A stretch of DNA of 64,000 nt from JBCCFC01 sp965213595 (GCA_965213595.1 CBDBZO010000001.1:558001-622000); one strand, 5' to 3'; shown: positions 15,613-24,182, counted from the stretch's first letter. Numbers and translations: made by a program. Notes: generated by a model not told the origin, from the sequence alone.

Positions 15613-17898
15613 CTACTGACTACTGACTACCGCCTGCGGTTGCACATCGTAAAAATAGCTTTCCAAAATGGATTTCACCACGGGAATCGCCGTGGCCGAG
15701 CCCTCGCCGCCGTCGTAGAGAAAGGCGACCACGGCGATTTCGGGATTCTCGTAGGGCGCAAAGGCCGCATACCAGGCGTGGGTGGGCAGCACCTCGCGCC
15801 CGTCGTTCAGCGTCACGTAGCGGCAGTCCCACACGTCCGGCTCCAGTTCAACGGCGTCGCAGTACTCGGCGGTTCCCGTCTTGCCCGCCACCGATACGCC
15901 CTCGACGCGGCTTGTCTTCGCCGTGCCCGTATCGAGCTCGACGGCGGCCAACATGCCCTGCCGCACCACTTCGACTTCATAGTCGGTGAGCCCGTGCTCC
16001 TGCAGGCGCACCAGCGGGTTGGGCGCAAAGTCCCGCGTCACGTTGCCGCGGCTGTCGGTCAAATGGTGGACGACCTGCGGCTGGTAGACCGTGCCGCCGT
16101 TGGCAATCGCCGCCGTGCTCACCAGCACCTGCAGCGGCGTCGACAGCGTAAAGCCTTGTCCGATGGAGGTGTTGTAGGTATCGCCTGTCGTCCAGCTTTG
16201 AGCGTATCTGTTTCGCTTCCAGCGGTTGCGCGCCACGAGCCCGCTGACTTCGCCGGGCAGATCGATCTGCGTGCGCACGCCGTAGCCCATGAACTCGGCC
16301 CAGTTGGCGATGTTCTCGTTGCCCACACCATTTACATTCTCGGGTGGCCAGCCGCCGCCGACCAAATAGAAAAAGATGTCGTTGGAGTAGGCCAGCGCGC
16401 CCACCACGTTAAGCGGCCCGTGGTTGATACCATACTGGTGGTTCCAGCTGACAAACTTCTGAGCCGCGGCGGGATTGTCCGGCGCGAAGCGGTTGGGCAA
16501 ATAAAGCGGCCCAGCGTCGACGTAAGTTGTCTCCGCACCAATCGTTCCTTCCGCCAGGGCAGCAGCGCTGGTCACGATTTTGAAGGTGGAGCCAGGTGGA
16601 TACAGGCCGCCAATGGCGTAGTTTGTCAGCGGGCGGCGCTCGTTGTTCTGCACGGCAAGGTACCCCTCGCCCAGCCCTTCCGTAAAGATGTTGTTGTCGT
16701 AGCTTGGCAGGCTAACCATGCTCAGCACCGCGCCGGTCTGCGGATTCATCGCAATCGCCACGCCCCAGGGGGCTTCCGCCTGCTCCATCATGCTTTGCAG
16801 CGCCGGCTGCGTATCCTGCTGCAGCCGACCGTCAACGTTGAGGTACAGATTCTGACCGTCCACGGGCTCGACGCGCTGCTCCAAATCGCGGTTGAGGCTC
16901 CCCGAAATATCCACCTCCACCCACTGGACGCCGGGCCGCCCGCGCAGATCATCCTGGTAGCTAAACTCCAGCCCGTTGAGGCCGATTTTCTCGTTGCGGT
17001 TGGGAAATTCATCCAAAGAGTAGGCCTGCGTCGCCTCTTCGGGAATGGGACCCATAAAGCCAAGCAGGTGACTAAACAAGTCTTGCTGTGGATATTCGCG
17101 CACGGCCACTTCCGAAACTTTGACGCCCTCCAGTCGATAGCTCTCCTCTTCGATTTCGCTCGCCTGGGCAATATCCGCCAAATCCAGGATGGGTTCGGGC
17201 GTTGAGGCGCTGCCGCCGCGCCGTATGTCTAGCAGAAACTTGAGCAGCGCCACCACCCCTTCGCTGGGCAGCGGCTCTTCGAGATTGGGAACGGTTACGG
17301 TCGTGGTGATGGTGCGCTGAGCAATGATCTCGTTGGTCTCCGGGTCCTGCGTCACCACATCGTCTTCGTCCTGGACGATGACCTCGCCTCTCGCCGTGAT
17401 GGTGGGCGTGTAAACTTCCACGCCGCGCACCGGGACTTCGAGCAGTTCCAGCTTAATCCCCGCTCCCTCTACCGTTGCGATGTAATCTTGGTGGCCCAGC
17501 CGCTTAAACATCATCTCGGCAATGCGCACGGCGACCTCTGGATCGCGCTCGATGCCGAGCACCTCCAAAATTTCCAGCAGACGCACGGCCTCCTCATCCA
17601 CATCGGTTTCCAAATCGTCCGTGGGGATTTGCTCCGGGATCAGCGCAATCTCAAACGTGGGCCGATTTTGCGCCAGAATCAGCGGGGGCGTCTGCGCGTC
17701 GTAAATCACGCCGCGATTTGTGGGAATCACTTCAGCGCGGCGGCTGTTTTCGTCCGCCGCCTCCTGATAAGCATCGGCCTGTACAATTTGCAGCACGTAA
17801 AGCCGGCTCACAATCACCACAAAGGCGAGCAGCACGCCGAGCCGAAAGAGCAGGGCGGCCACCTGGGAAGTATCGCGCGGGGCGCGGTCATACATCAT
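15613..17898 (-). CDS. mrdA: Penicillin-binding protein 2, transpeptidase
   Basis: 761 residues, a class B PBP that cross-links peptidoglycan with RodA. One N-terminal helix ('VAALLFRLGVLLAFVVIVS', about 13-31) anchors it. The pedestal region contains 'NRGVIYDAQTPPLILAQN'. Transpeptidase motifs: S437 in 'PPGSTFKIVTSAAAL' (SxxK), the SxN in 'ALAYSNDIFFYLV', and KTG at 673-675 in 'VAGKTGTAEY'. The region between residues 170 and 230 has an acidic insert ('QDEDDVVTQDPETNE') longer than in proteobacterial PBP2. It lies 14 bases after mreD. Confidence 0.95.
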   Translation of the reverse strand: MMYDRAPRDTSQVAALLFRLGVLLAFVVIVSRLYVLQIVQADAYQEAADENSRRAEVIPTNRGVIYDAQTPPLILAQNRPTFEIALIPEQIPTDDLETDVDEEAVRLLEILEVLGIERDPEVAVRIAEMMFKRLGHQDYIATVEGAGIKLELLEVPVRGVEVYTPTITARGEVIVQDEDDVVTQDPETNEIIAQRTITTTVTVPNLEEPLPSEGVVALLKFLLDIRRGGSASTPEPILDLADIAQASEIEEESYRLEGVKVSEVAVREYPQQDLFSHLLGFMGPIPEEATQAYSLDEFPNRNEKIGLNGLEFSYQDDLRGRPGVQWVEVDISGSLNRDLEQRVEPVDGQNLYLNVDGRLQQDTQPALQSMMEQAEAPWGVAIAMNPQTGAVLSMVSLPSYDNNIFTEGLGEGYLAVQNNERRPLTNYAIGGLYPPGSTFKIVTSAAALAEGTIGAETTYVDAGPLYLPNRFAPDNPAAAQKFVSWNHQYGINHGPLNVVGALAYSNDIFFYLVGGGWPPENVNGVGNENIANWAEFMGYGVRTQIDLPGEVSGLVARNRWKRNRYAQSWTTGDTYNTSIGQGFTLSTPLQVLVSTAAIANGGTVYQPQVVHHLTDSRGNVTRDFAPNPLVRLQEHGLTDYEVEVVRQGMLAAVELDTGTAKTSRVEGVSVAGKTGTAEYCDAVELEPDVWDCRYVTLNDGREVLPTHAWYAAFAPYENPEIAVVAFLYDGGEGSATAIPVVKSILESYFYDVQPQAVVSSQ

Positions 17899-17912
17899 CT
17901 ACAGTTAACTCC

Positions 17913-18485
17913 TTACCCCTGCAGCGACGGCACGTCTTGCGTCTGCGGCAGGCGGTTGAGCAGGGGAATCACCAAAATCATCAGCGCCGTGTTGTAAAGC
18001 GTTTCGGGCACAACAATCTGCTGGAGGGCGGGCAGAAAGGGTAGCGGGCTGTGCGGCGTTTGCAGATTGCTCAGGCCAGCCGCAGACAAAAAGCCGTGCA
18101 GCCCCGTCAGCAGCGTCAGCGCCGCCAGGTAGCCCGCGCCGTAGGTCAGCGAGCCGAGCAGGGCAACGACGCCGGGCACGAGCGGGTTGCGCCGGTCCAG
18201 CGGGCGGTGGCCCAGGCTGGCGACCAGCGCCGCCGCCATCATGGCCAAGCTGGAGCTGCCCATCGGCCCGCCGCTAAATACGTCCAGCCACACGCCGCCC
18301 ACAAAGGCCCACACGACGCCCCAGTTTGCGCCAAAAAGCATGGCGCCGACCAAAACAACCAGCAGCACCAAATTGGGCTTTACCGCGCCCACCTCAAAGC
18401 GCGTCGCCGCCGACGTCTGCACCACGCCCATCACCAGCAGCAGCGGAATCGTCAGCAGGAAGAGCCAGTCACGGGCGTTACTCAC
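17913..18485 (-). CDS. mreD: Rod shape-determining membrane protein MreD
   Basis: 190 residues with five to six membrane helices ('LLFLLTIPLLLVMGVVQT'-like start, 'NLVLLVVLVGAMLFGANWG', 'GVWLDVFSGGPMGSSSLAMM'). The 'GVVWAFVGGVWLDVFSG.P.G' pattern is characteristic of MreD. It begins with GTG at 18485 and overlaps the end of mreC by 8 bases (gtgagtaa), implying translational coupling. MreD is part of the elongasome with MreC, RodA and PBP2. Confidence 0.9.
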   Translation of the reverse strand: MSNARDWLFLLTIPLLLVMGVVQTSAATRFEVGAVKPNLVLLVVLVGAMLFGANWGVVWAFVGGVWLDVFSGGPMGSSSLAMMAAALVASLGHRPLDRRNPLVPGVVALLGSLTYGAGYLAALTLLTGLHGFLSAAGLSNLQTPHSPLPFLPALQQIVVPETLYNTALMILVIPLLNRLPQTQDVPSLQG

Positions 18486-19452
18486 CCACCACCTCGCTGA
18501 TTGTGCCCGTTGCCGTCAACCCCTGCGTGCTGGTAATGTCCTCGCCCACATCCACCGGGTTCTCAGCGGGGGGCTCCTCCAGCTGCGGCACGGGCTCCAG
18601 TGGGTCAAAGTTGGTGATTACGGCCACGATTTCGAGCCGGTCAAAGTTGACGATGGGCTGCACGACAGCGCGCTGGAAGGTCTCGTTGTCGCTGCGGTCC
18701 ACGCTCACGATTTGGCCAATCGGAATGCCGCGCGGGAAGCGCGGCGTCTCGCCGCTGGCGATGCCGGAGGTCAGCACCCTGTCCCCCACCGCGAGCGGCG
18801 CGCCCTGCCTCACCAGGTCGAGCACGAGGTTGCCGCTGGGCGCGCCACGCATCAGGCCCGTCACGCGGTTGTTGAGCGTGATCGCGTTGACCGAGCTCTC
18901 CGGGTCGCGAATCAGCAGAACGTTGGCCGTGTCGCTGGTGACGCTGTCGATGCGGCCCACGAGCCCCTGCTCCGTAACGACCGGCATTCCCACCTCAATG
19001 CCGTCTGCGCTGCCCAGATCAATGCGCAGGTAGTCCAAGAAGTTGTTGCCTTCAAAACCAATCACCCGGGCGCGAATTTCACCGCCGCGCAGGTTGAGCG
19101 CCGGTCGCGTTTGCGCAAAGTCTAGCAGTTCGAGCAGCTGCACGTTGCGCGTCTCCACCTCGCTCAGGCGGAAAATTTCCGCCTCCAGCGCGGCGTTGCG
19201 CTCCTCCAGCTCGGCGACGCGCTGGCGCAGCGTGCGCAGGTCGAGCACAAACTGCGCGTTCTCGACGGCCCAATCGGTGACGCCCGTCGTGCTCACCTGC
19301 GCGGGCGACGTCAGCTGGACGATAAAGCCCTGCACGCCGCGCAGCTGCCCGCTGATTTGCAGCGCAAAGAGCAGCAGCGCCAGCAAAATCAGAATCGCCA
19401 GCCGCAGGCCAAGCGTGCCAGCACCGCGGGATTGGGGTTGGAGATCGCGCAT
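18478..19452 (-). CDS. mreC: Rod shape-determining protein MreC
   Basis: About 324 residues from the ATG at 19452. An N-terminal helix 'LGLRLAILILLALLLFALQI' is followed by a coiled coil ('LRTLRQRVAELEERNAALEAE', approximately 75-105) and the beta-barrel MreC core with 'ARVIGFEGNNFLDYLRIDLG', 'GMPVVTEQGLVGRID' and 'FPRGIPIGQIVSVDR'. MreC activates PBP2. The C terminus has a Pro/Glu-rich tail ('PVPQLEEPPAENP'). The stop codon overlaps the mreD start. The gap to mreB is almost entirely an inverted repeat. Confidence 0.94.
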   Translation of the reverse strand: MRDLQPQSRGAGTLGLRLAILILLALLLFALQISGQLRGVQGFIVQLTSPAQVSTTGVTDWAVENAQFVLDLRTLRQRVAELEERNAALEAEIFRLSEVETRNVQLLELLDFAQTRPALNLRGGEIRARVIGFEGNNFLDYLRIDLGSADGIEVGMPVVTEQGLVGRIDSVTSDTANVLLIRDPESSVNAITLNNRVTGLMRGAPSGNLVLDLVRQGAPLAVGDRVLTSGIASGETPRFPRGIPIGQIVSVDRSDNETFQRAVVQPIVNFDRLEIVAVITNFDPLEPVPQLEEPPAENPVDVGEDITSTQGLTATGTISEVVGE

Positions 19453-19466
19453 GGGGAAGAAGGTGA

Positions 19467-19512
19467 GCAATAAGCAGTAAGCAACTATTGCTTACTACTT
19501 ACTGCTTATTGC
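19467..19512. repeat. Inverted repeat between mreB and mreC
   Basis: 'gcaataagcagtaagcaa' (19467-19484) pairs with 'ttgcttactacttactgcttattgc' (19488-19512). The right arm touches the mreB stop codon. It could form an intercistronic RNA hairpin. Confidence 0.65.
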
Positions 19513-20583
19513 CTACTGAATCGTCGTCTTGCGGCGCATGCTGGTCAACGTCTCGCGGTAGAATTCGGGCTTTTCCAGAATCATGCCCGTGCCCATTACC
19601 ACCGCCGTCAGCGGGTTGTCCGCTACGTAAACGTGCATGCGCGTTTCGTCCTGCAGGCGCTGGGCCAAGCCCTGCAGCAGCGCGCCACCGCCCGCCAGCA
19701 CGATGCCATACTCCATCAGGTCCGCCACCAGCTCCGGCGGCGTCTCATCCAGCGTGCTCTTGACCGCGTCGACAATCACCTGCACCGAATTGGCCAGCGC
19801 CTCGCGCACCTCCACCGAGCTGACCTCCACGGCCTCGGGCAGGCCGGAGACGAGGTTGCGCCCGCGCAAAATCATCGTGCGCTCGCGCTCCATCGGGTAG
19901 GCCGAGCCGATCTCCATCTTGGTGCGCTCGGCGTTGCGCTCGCCAATCAGCAGGTTGTACTTCTGGCGCGCGTAGTTGATGATGTCCTCGTTCATTTCGT
20001 CGCCCGCCACGCGAATCGAGCGCGAGACGACGATGCCGCCCAGCGAAATCACGGCGACTTCGGTCGTGCCGCCGCCGATGTCGACAATCATCGAGCCGAC
20101 GGATTCCGTCACGGGCAGGCCCGCGCCAATCGCCGCAGCCATCGGCTCCTCGACGAGACCCGCCTCCCTCGCGCCCGCGCTCACCGTCGCATCGCGCACG
20201 GCTCGCTTCTCCACCTCCGTCACCCCCGACGGAATCCCGACGACGACGCGCGGCCGGGCCGTGCCAAAGGCGCGGCTGCCGTGCACCTTGCCGATAAAGT
20301 GATGGATCATCTGCTCGGTCACGTCGAAGTCCGAGATTACGCCGTCCTGCAGCGGGCGGATGGCGACGATGTGCGCGGGCGTGCGCCCCACCATCTCCTT
20401 GGCCTCGCTGCCGATGGCCTTGGCCTTCATCCGCGTGCGCGACGATTTGTCGATGGCAACGACGGAGGGCTCATCGATCACGATGCCGCGATTTTTGACG
20501 TGGACAAGGGTGTTGGCCGTGCCCAGGTCGATGCCAACGTCTAACGAAAACAGACCCAACAGCCAGTCGAGTGGATTGATCAC
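19513..20583 (-). CDS. mreB: Actin-like cell shape protein MreB
   Basis: 356 residues. It forms membrane-associated filaments that direct the elongasome. Phosphate-binding loops are visible: 'VGIDLGTANTLVHVKNRGI' (phosphate 1), 'MIVDIGGGTTEVAVISLGG' (phosphate 2) and 'GIVLAGGGALLQGLAQRL' (adenosine loop). 'VVGIPSGVTEVEKRAVRDA' is a family signature. I place the start at GTG 20583 because 'gaggaa' lies 6 bases upstream and the protein then begins 'INPLDWLLGLFSLDVG', including a possible amphipathic membrane-binding stretch. It is the first gene of the leftward cell-shape series. Confidence 0.96.
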   Translation of the reverse strand: MINPLDWLLGLFSLDVGIDLGTANTLVHVKNRGIVIDEPSVVAIDKSSRTRMKAKAIGSEAKEMVGRTPAHIVAIRPLQDGVISDFDVTEQMIHHFIGKVHGSRAFGTARPRVVVGIPSGVTEVEKRAVRDATVSAGAREAGLVEEPMAAAIGAGLPVTESVGSMIVDIGGGTTEVAVISLGGIVVSRSIRVAGDEMNEDIINYARQKYNLLIGERNAERTKMEIGSAYPMERERTMILRGRNLVSGLPEAVEVSSVEVREALANSVQVIVDAVKSTLDETPPELVADLMEYGIVLAGGGALLQGLAQRLQDETRMHVYVADNPLTAVVMGTGMILEKPEFYRETLTSMRRKTTIQ

Positions 20584-20710
20584 GTTGCGTTCCTCTACGC
20601 CGCCGTGGCGACGCATATTTATCGAAAGCTGAACCAAACGGTCAGCGCGTTTCTAGCCCAAACTTCTTCTCTCCAGAAGCCTGTAGCGAAGCTTGCAGAG
20701 AAGTCTTCAA

Positions 20711-20737
20711 AGTATACCACACCCGCCAAGCTGTCAA
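20711..20737 (-). promoter_or_regulatory. Likely promoter of the mreB cell-shape series
   Basis: On the minus strand, TTGACA (20732-20737) and TATACT (20711-20716) are separated by 15 bases, a little shorter than ideal. It points toward mreB, about 130 bases upstream of its start. Confidence 0.55.
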
Positions 20738-20785
20738 AAAAGCGTCGCCGAAACGTAATGGGCAAATTTAGGAACTCTGCTGTGG

Positions 20786-20791
20786 TATAAT
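20786..20791 (+). promoter_or_regulatory. -10 element (TATAAT) for tilS, possibly leaderless
   Basis: A consensus TATAAT ends 6 bases before the tilS ATG at 20798. Transcription would start at or near the A of the ATG. No clear -35 hexamer and no ribosome-binding site are visible. Confidence 0.55.
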
Positions 20792-20797
20792 CTCTCC

Positions 20798-22399
20798 ATG
20801 TCCACCACCTGTGCCCGCCCGGAGGCAAACACCATCCACCGCGCCATCCGCCACGCCCAGGCGACTCACAACCTGTTTGCCGGTGGCCCACTCGTCGTGG
20901 CCGTGAGCGGCGGCGCGGACAGCATCTGCCTGCTGCACGCGCTGTGGACGCTTGCCCAGGCAGACCATGATCCGGCGCTTTCCCTACAGCCCGCCGATTT
21001 ACACGTCGCCCACCTCGATCACGCCCTGCGCCCCGACTCCGCGGACGACGCCGCCTTTGTCGCCGAGCTTGCCGCCCGCTGGGGCCTGCCGTTCCACAGC
21101 CGCCGCCTGCCGGACGATTTTCTGCAGGCTCAGACGGGCAATCTCGAAGCCAATGCCCGCCGCGCTCGCTACAGCTTTCTGTACGATATTGCTCAGGAAA
21201 CGGAAAACGGAAAACGGAAAACGGAAAACAGAAAACGGAAAACCGTTGCTACCGGCCATCATGCCGACGACCAAGCCGAGACGCTGCTGCTTCACCTGCT
21301 GCGCGGCAGCGGCTTGTACGGACTGGCGGGGATGCGTCCCGTGTCGGATTGGCCCATTGGTGATTTTGACGGCAGCGGGGACAACCAAGCTCCGCTTCTG
21401 ATTCGCCCGCTGTTAAACATCAGCCGCGCGCAAATTTTGGCTTACCTCCACGCCCATCGCCTGCCCTGGCGCGACGACCCGACCAACGCCGACGAGTTGC
21501 GCGTGCGCAATCGCCTGCGTCACCGCGTCGTGCCGCTGCTGGCCGACATCAATCCCAGCGTGGTGGAAACGCTGGCCCGCAGCGCCCAAATTTTAGCGGA
21601 TGAAGCCGACCGCGCCGCGCACGCCAATCGGCAGGCTTTGGATACCGTGCTTGTCGAGCAGACAGCGGCCCGCATTGTGCTAAACGTCACCGCTGCAAAC
21701 AAATTTGACGTGGCAACGCAGCGTGGGCTGCTGAAGCTGGCCGTCGAGGCGCTGGCGAAGACCGACGGTGTTGACGGTGACGACGCCACCTTTGCGCAAA
21801 TTAAAACGCTGCGTTTGGCGCTGGCCCAGCGGGCGGCGAGCGGTCCCCATCCGCTGGGCCAGGGCGTGGCGTGGACTGTTTTTGCAGATGAAACCGGTTC
21901 GCCGCGCCTCGGCCTGCACTGCGAGGGTGCGCCGCCGTTCGCGCCGCGCCAGCCCCACCTCGACCCCGCCACATGGCCGACCGCGGGCCTGCCCGTCCAG
22001 CCGGGCCACGCCGTCGACGCAGGCGACTGGTCGCTCCGCGCAACGCTGCTTGAGCGCACCGGCCTGCCTACCGGCTGGGACGCACCCGTCGACGGCCTCG
22101 CGTGGCGGGCCTTTCTCGACGCCGAACGCGTGCAAACGCCATCGCTGGTGACGCCGCGGGCCGGGATGCGCGTCGCGCCGCTGGGGATGGATGGTCGGCA
22201 CAAGACGCTGGGCGACTTTTTTACGGATGCCAAAGTGCCCGCTGCGCTGCGCGCCGGCTGGCCGCTCGTGGTTGATGGAAACGGCGAAATTTTGTGGGTC
22301 GGCGGCTTCGCCCCATCGCACCCCGCCCGCATCCAGCCGGAAACCATCGCTATTCTTCGCTTGTCCTGGCACTCGACAAACCAAGCTGGACATCCGTAG
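20798..22399 (+). CDS. tilS: tRNA(Ile)-lysidine synthase
   Basis: 533 residues. It adds lysine to C34 of tRNA-Ile(CAU), changing AUG to AUA decoding. The PP-loop 'VAVSGGADSICLLHAL' (S37-S42) binds ATP. 'LHVAHLDHALRPDS', 'VATGHHADDQAETLLLHLLRGSGLYGLAGM' (in two parts) and 'RPLLNISRAQILAYL' are TilS signatures. C-terminal substrate-binding domains contain 'PLGMDGRHKTLGDFFTDAKVP'. Just before the GHHADDQAET motif is a run of lysine, arginine and threonine (about residues 133-149) encoded by tandem GGAAAAC heptamers; this insertion is absent from typical TilS and lies in a surface loop. Otherwise the gene is intact. Confidence 0.95.
   Translation: MSTTCARPEANTIHRAIRHAQATHNLFAGGPLVVAVSGGADSICLLHALWTLAQADHDPALSLQPADLHVAHLDHALRPDSADDAAFVAELAARWGLPFHSRRLPDDFLQAQTGNLEANARRARYSFLYDIAQETENGKRKTENRKRKTVATGHHADDQAETLLLHLLRGSGLYGLAGMRPVSDWPIGDFDGSGDNQAPLLIRPLLNISRAQILAYLHAHRLPWRDDPTNADELRVRNRLRHRVVPLLADINPSVVETLARSAQILADEADRAAHANRQALDTVLVEQTAARIVLNVTAANKFDVATQRGLLKLAVEALAKTDGVDGDDATFAQIKTLRLALAQRAASGPHPLGQGVAWTVFADETGSPRLGLHCEGAPPFAPRQPHLDPATWPTAGLPVQPGHAVDAGDWSLRATLLERTGLPTGWDAPVDGLAWRAFLDAERVQTPSLVTPRAGMRVAPLGMDGRHKTLGDFFTDAKVPAALRAGWPLVVDGNGEILWVGGFAPSHPARIQPETIAILRLSWHSTNQAGHP
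21196..21243. repeat. Tandem GGAAAAC heptamer array within tilS
   Basis: Seven units: one shortened (ggaaac), four perfect, one variant (agaaaac), one perfect; 48 bases in all, so reading frame is kept. It encodes a basic Lys/Arg/Thr/Asn/Glu segment. Confidence 0.9.
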
Positions 22400-22456
22400 C
22401 GTCAGCGCGACGAACCGTCCAATCTTCATTCATCAATCTTCATTCTTTCTTCCTCC

Positions 22457-22705
22457 ATGCGCGCCAACGTCAAGCCCCTCGTCCACTGGGCCATCTTCCG
22501 CAAGTATACCGTCCGCTTCCGCGAGCGCACGCCGCAGCAGGTCACCGGCGTGCTGCGAACGCCCGACGGCGAAATCACCTTTCGCTACGAACCGCCCACG
22601 CAGACGATCCACCTGCCGCACGAAAGCGTGCGCATCAACGACCACGGTTGGGAGCTGGATGAGGCGGGGAACATAGACACAAAGCGGATGATGGGTGGAC
22701 ATTAA
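22457..22705 (+). CDS. Small conserved-looking protein of unknown function
   Basis: 82 residues, beginning 'MRANVKPLVHWAIFRKYTVR'. It reads as an alternation of beta strands ('VTGVLRTPDGEITFRYEPP', 'QTIHLPHESVRINDHGWEL'), with balanced charge and codon use like neighbouring genes. I do not recognise the family. No good ribosome site precedes the ATG (the upstream sequence is pyrimidine-rich), so the start and even the gene are uncertain. It lies between tilS and the rRNA methyltransferase, in the same direction. Confidence 0.5.
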   Translation: MRANVKPLVHWAIFRKYTVRFRERTPQQVTGVLRTPDGEITFRYEPPTQTIHLPHESVRINDHGWELDEAGNIDTKRMMGGH

Positions 22706-22758
22706 TGCGGGGATGCAGAGGCGCAGGGGGATTTTCGCAGGTTGCGCAAGCGTTTCCA

Positions 22759-22824
22759 GCGTCCCCGGCACGCGCCACACGCTTCTTCGTCTGACCCATT
22801 GGCTCTGGCGCGTGCCGGGGACGC
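22759..22824. repeat. Perfect 19-bp inverted repeat, dispersed element
   Basis: 'gcgtccccggcacgcgcca' at 22759-22777 is exactly inverted at 22806-22824, with a 28-base spacer. A related sequence occurs at 48844-48863 in the opposite orientation. No gene is seen in 22706-22955; the segment just before the next gene reads 'ctccgcgtctccgcgtta', another recurring word (see 24953-24980). Confidence 0.7.
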
Positions 22825-22955
22825 AGACCAACCTGACCCATCTATTTATTTTCCTGGAATAGCCTAAATTCACACCAAAACATCGCCCTGCGGAGCCAGC
22901 GGGCCTCGCCCCAATTTCTTGCGCCTCCGCGTCTCCGCGTTAAATCTTAAAATTT

Positions 22956-24182
22956 ATGCACAATATCACTCTCAAACCCAAGCGAGCCAAGCCCGTGCGC
23001 CAGCGACATCCCTGGCTCTTTAGCGGCGCGATTGCCGAAATCCCCAGCGCGCTGGCCAACGGCGACATCGTCGACGTGACCGATGCGTCCGGCGGGTGGC
23101 TGGCGCGGGGCTACCTTAATCGACAGAGCCAGATTCAGGTGCGCCTGCTCACGTGGGATCGCGATGAAGCCGTGGACGAGGCCTTCTGGCACAGCCGGCT
23201 CGCGGCGTCGATTGCGCGGCGCGCTCAACTCCCCTCGCTCGCTAACACCAACGCCTACCGCCTCGTCCACGCGGAGAGCGACGGCCTGCCCGGCCTCGTG
23301 GTCGACCGCTGCGGCGACTGGCTCGCGGTGCAGGTGGGCACGCTCGCCATCGACCAGCGCAAAACGCTGCTGGCCGAGCTGCTGCGCGAGCTCACCGTCT
23401 GTGCGGGCGTGGTCGAGCGCAGCGAACTGGCGCTGAGGGGGCGCGAAGGGCTGAGCGAGGCGACGGGCGTGCTGGTGGGCGATGCGCCACCTGCGCCGCT
23501 GGAAATCCTTGAGAACGGCCTGCATTTTGACGTGGACCTGCTGGGCGGGCAAAAGACCGGTTTCTACACGGACCAGCGCCGCAACCGCCAGCGCGTGGCG
23601 GCCTACTGCCGCGCGAATCAGGCAGGGGAGAATCGCGGCGCGCGCGTGCTCGATGCCTTTGCCTACAGCGGTGCGTTTGGCGTCAACGCGCTGGAAGCGG
23701 GGGCCGCACACGTCACCTTCGTCGATGCGAGCGTGGAGGCGCTGGAATTGGGCGAGCAAAACCTGCGGCGCAACGGCTTTGATCCGGAAACGCAGAGCGA
23801 AAGCTGGGTGGGCGACGTCTTCGAGGTGCTGCGCGATTGGCACGAGACCGGCCCGCCGAGCGGCGAACCGTTCGACGTGATTGTGCTCGACCCGCCGAAG
23901 TTTGCCCAATCGCGCGGGGGGGTGGAGCGGGCGCTGCGCGGCTACAAGGAGATCAACCGGCTGGCGCTCGGCCTGCTGCGACGCGGCGGCGTGCTGGCGA
24001 CCTTCTCCTGCTCCGGCCTCGTTGGCGCCGATTTATTCCAAAAGGTGCTCTTTGGCGCCGCGCTGGATGCGAACCGCGACGTACAGATCATCGAGCGGCT
24101 GACGCAGGGCGGCGACTACCCCGTCGCGCTGACCTTTCCGGAGGGCGAGTATTTGAAGGGGTTGATTTGCCGAGTGGAGTAA
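22956..24182 (+). CDS. rlmI: RlmI-like 23S rRNA cytosine methyltransferase
   Basis: 408 residues, the size of the RlmI/RlmK-type family. An N-terminal PUA domain ('ITLKPKRAKPVRQRHPWLFSGAI', read in parts) binds RNA. The middle contains the family signature 'GLPGLVVDRCGDWLAVQ'. The SAM-binding fold has 'FDVDLLGGQKTGFYTDQRRN' and 'VLDAFAYSGAFGVNALEAGA' (around 231), and the catalytic region is 'VIVLDPPKFAQS' (D near 312) with 'LATFSCSG' providing the catalytic cysteine of m5C enzymes. The likely role is methylation of 23S rRNA (m5C); the exact base is inferred from the family. Confidence 0.88.
   Translation: MHNITLKPKRAKPVRQRHPWLFSGAIAEIPSALANGDIVDVTDASGGWLARGYLNRQSQIQVRLLTWDRDEAVDEAFWHSRLAASIARRAQLPSLANTNAYRLVHAESDGLPGLVVDRCGDWLAVQVGTLAIDQRKTLLAELLRELTVCAGVVERSELALRGREGLSEATGVLVGDAPPAPLEILENGLHFDVDLLGGQKTGFYTDQRRNRQRVAAYCRANQAGENRGARVLDAFAYSGAFGVNALEAGAAHVTFVDASVEALELGEQNLRRNGFDPETQSESWVGDVFEVLRDWHETGPPSGEPFDVIVLDPPKFAQSRGGVERALRGYKEINRLALGLLRRGGVLATFSCSGLVGADLFQKVLFGAALDANRDVQIIERLTQGGDYPVALTFPEGEYLKGLICRVE

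Noticed and set aside
15640..17205. Open frame of about 520 codons on the plus strand opposite mrdA
   Set aside because: Composition (His/Arg/Ala/Val-rich, no domains) and exact overlap with the PBP2 gene make it an antisense artefact of high GC.
21196..21243. Tandem heptamers considered as a CRISPR or satellite array
   Set aside because: Units are 7 bases with no spacers, inside an intact reading frame; it is a simple repeat, not CRISPR.
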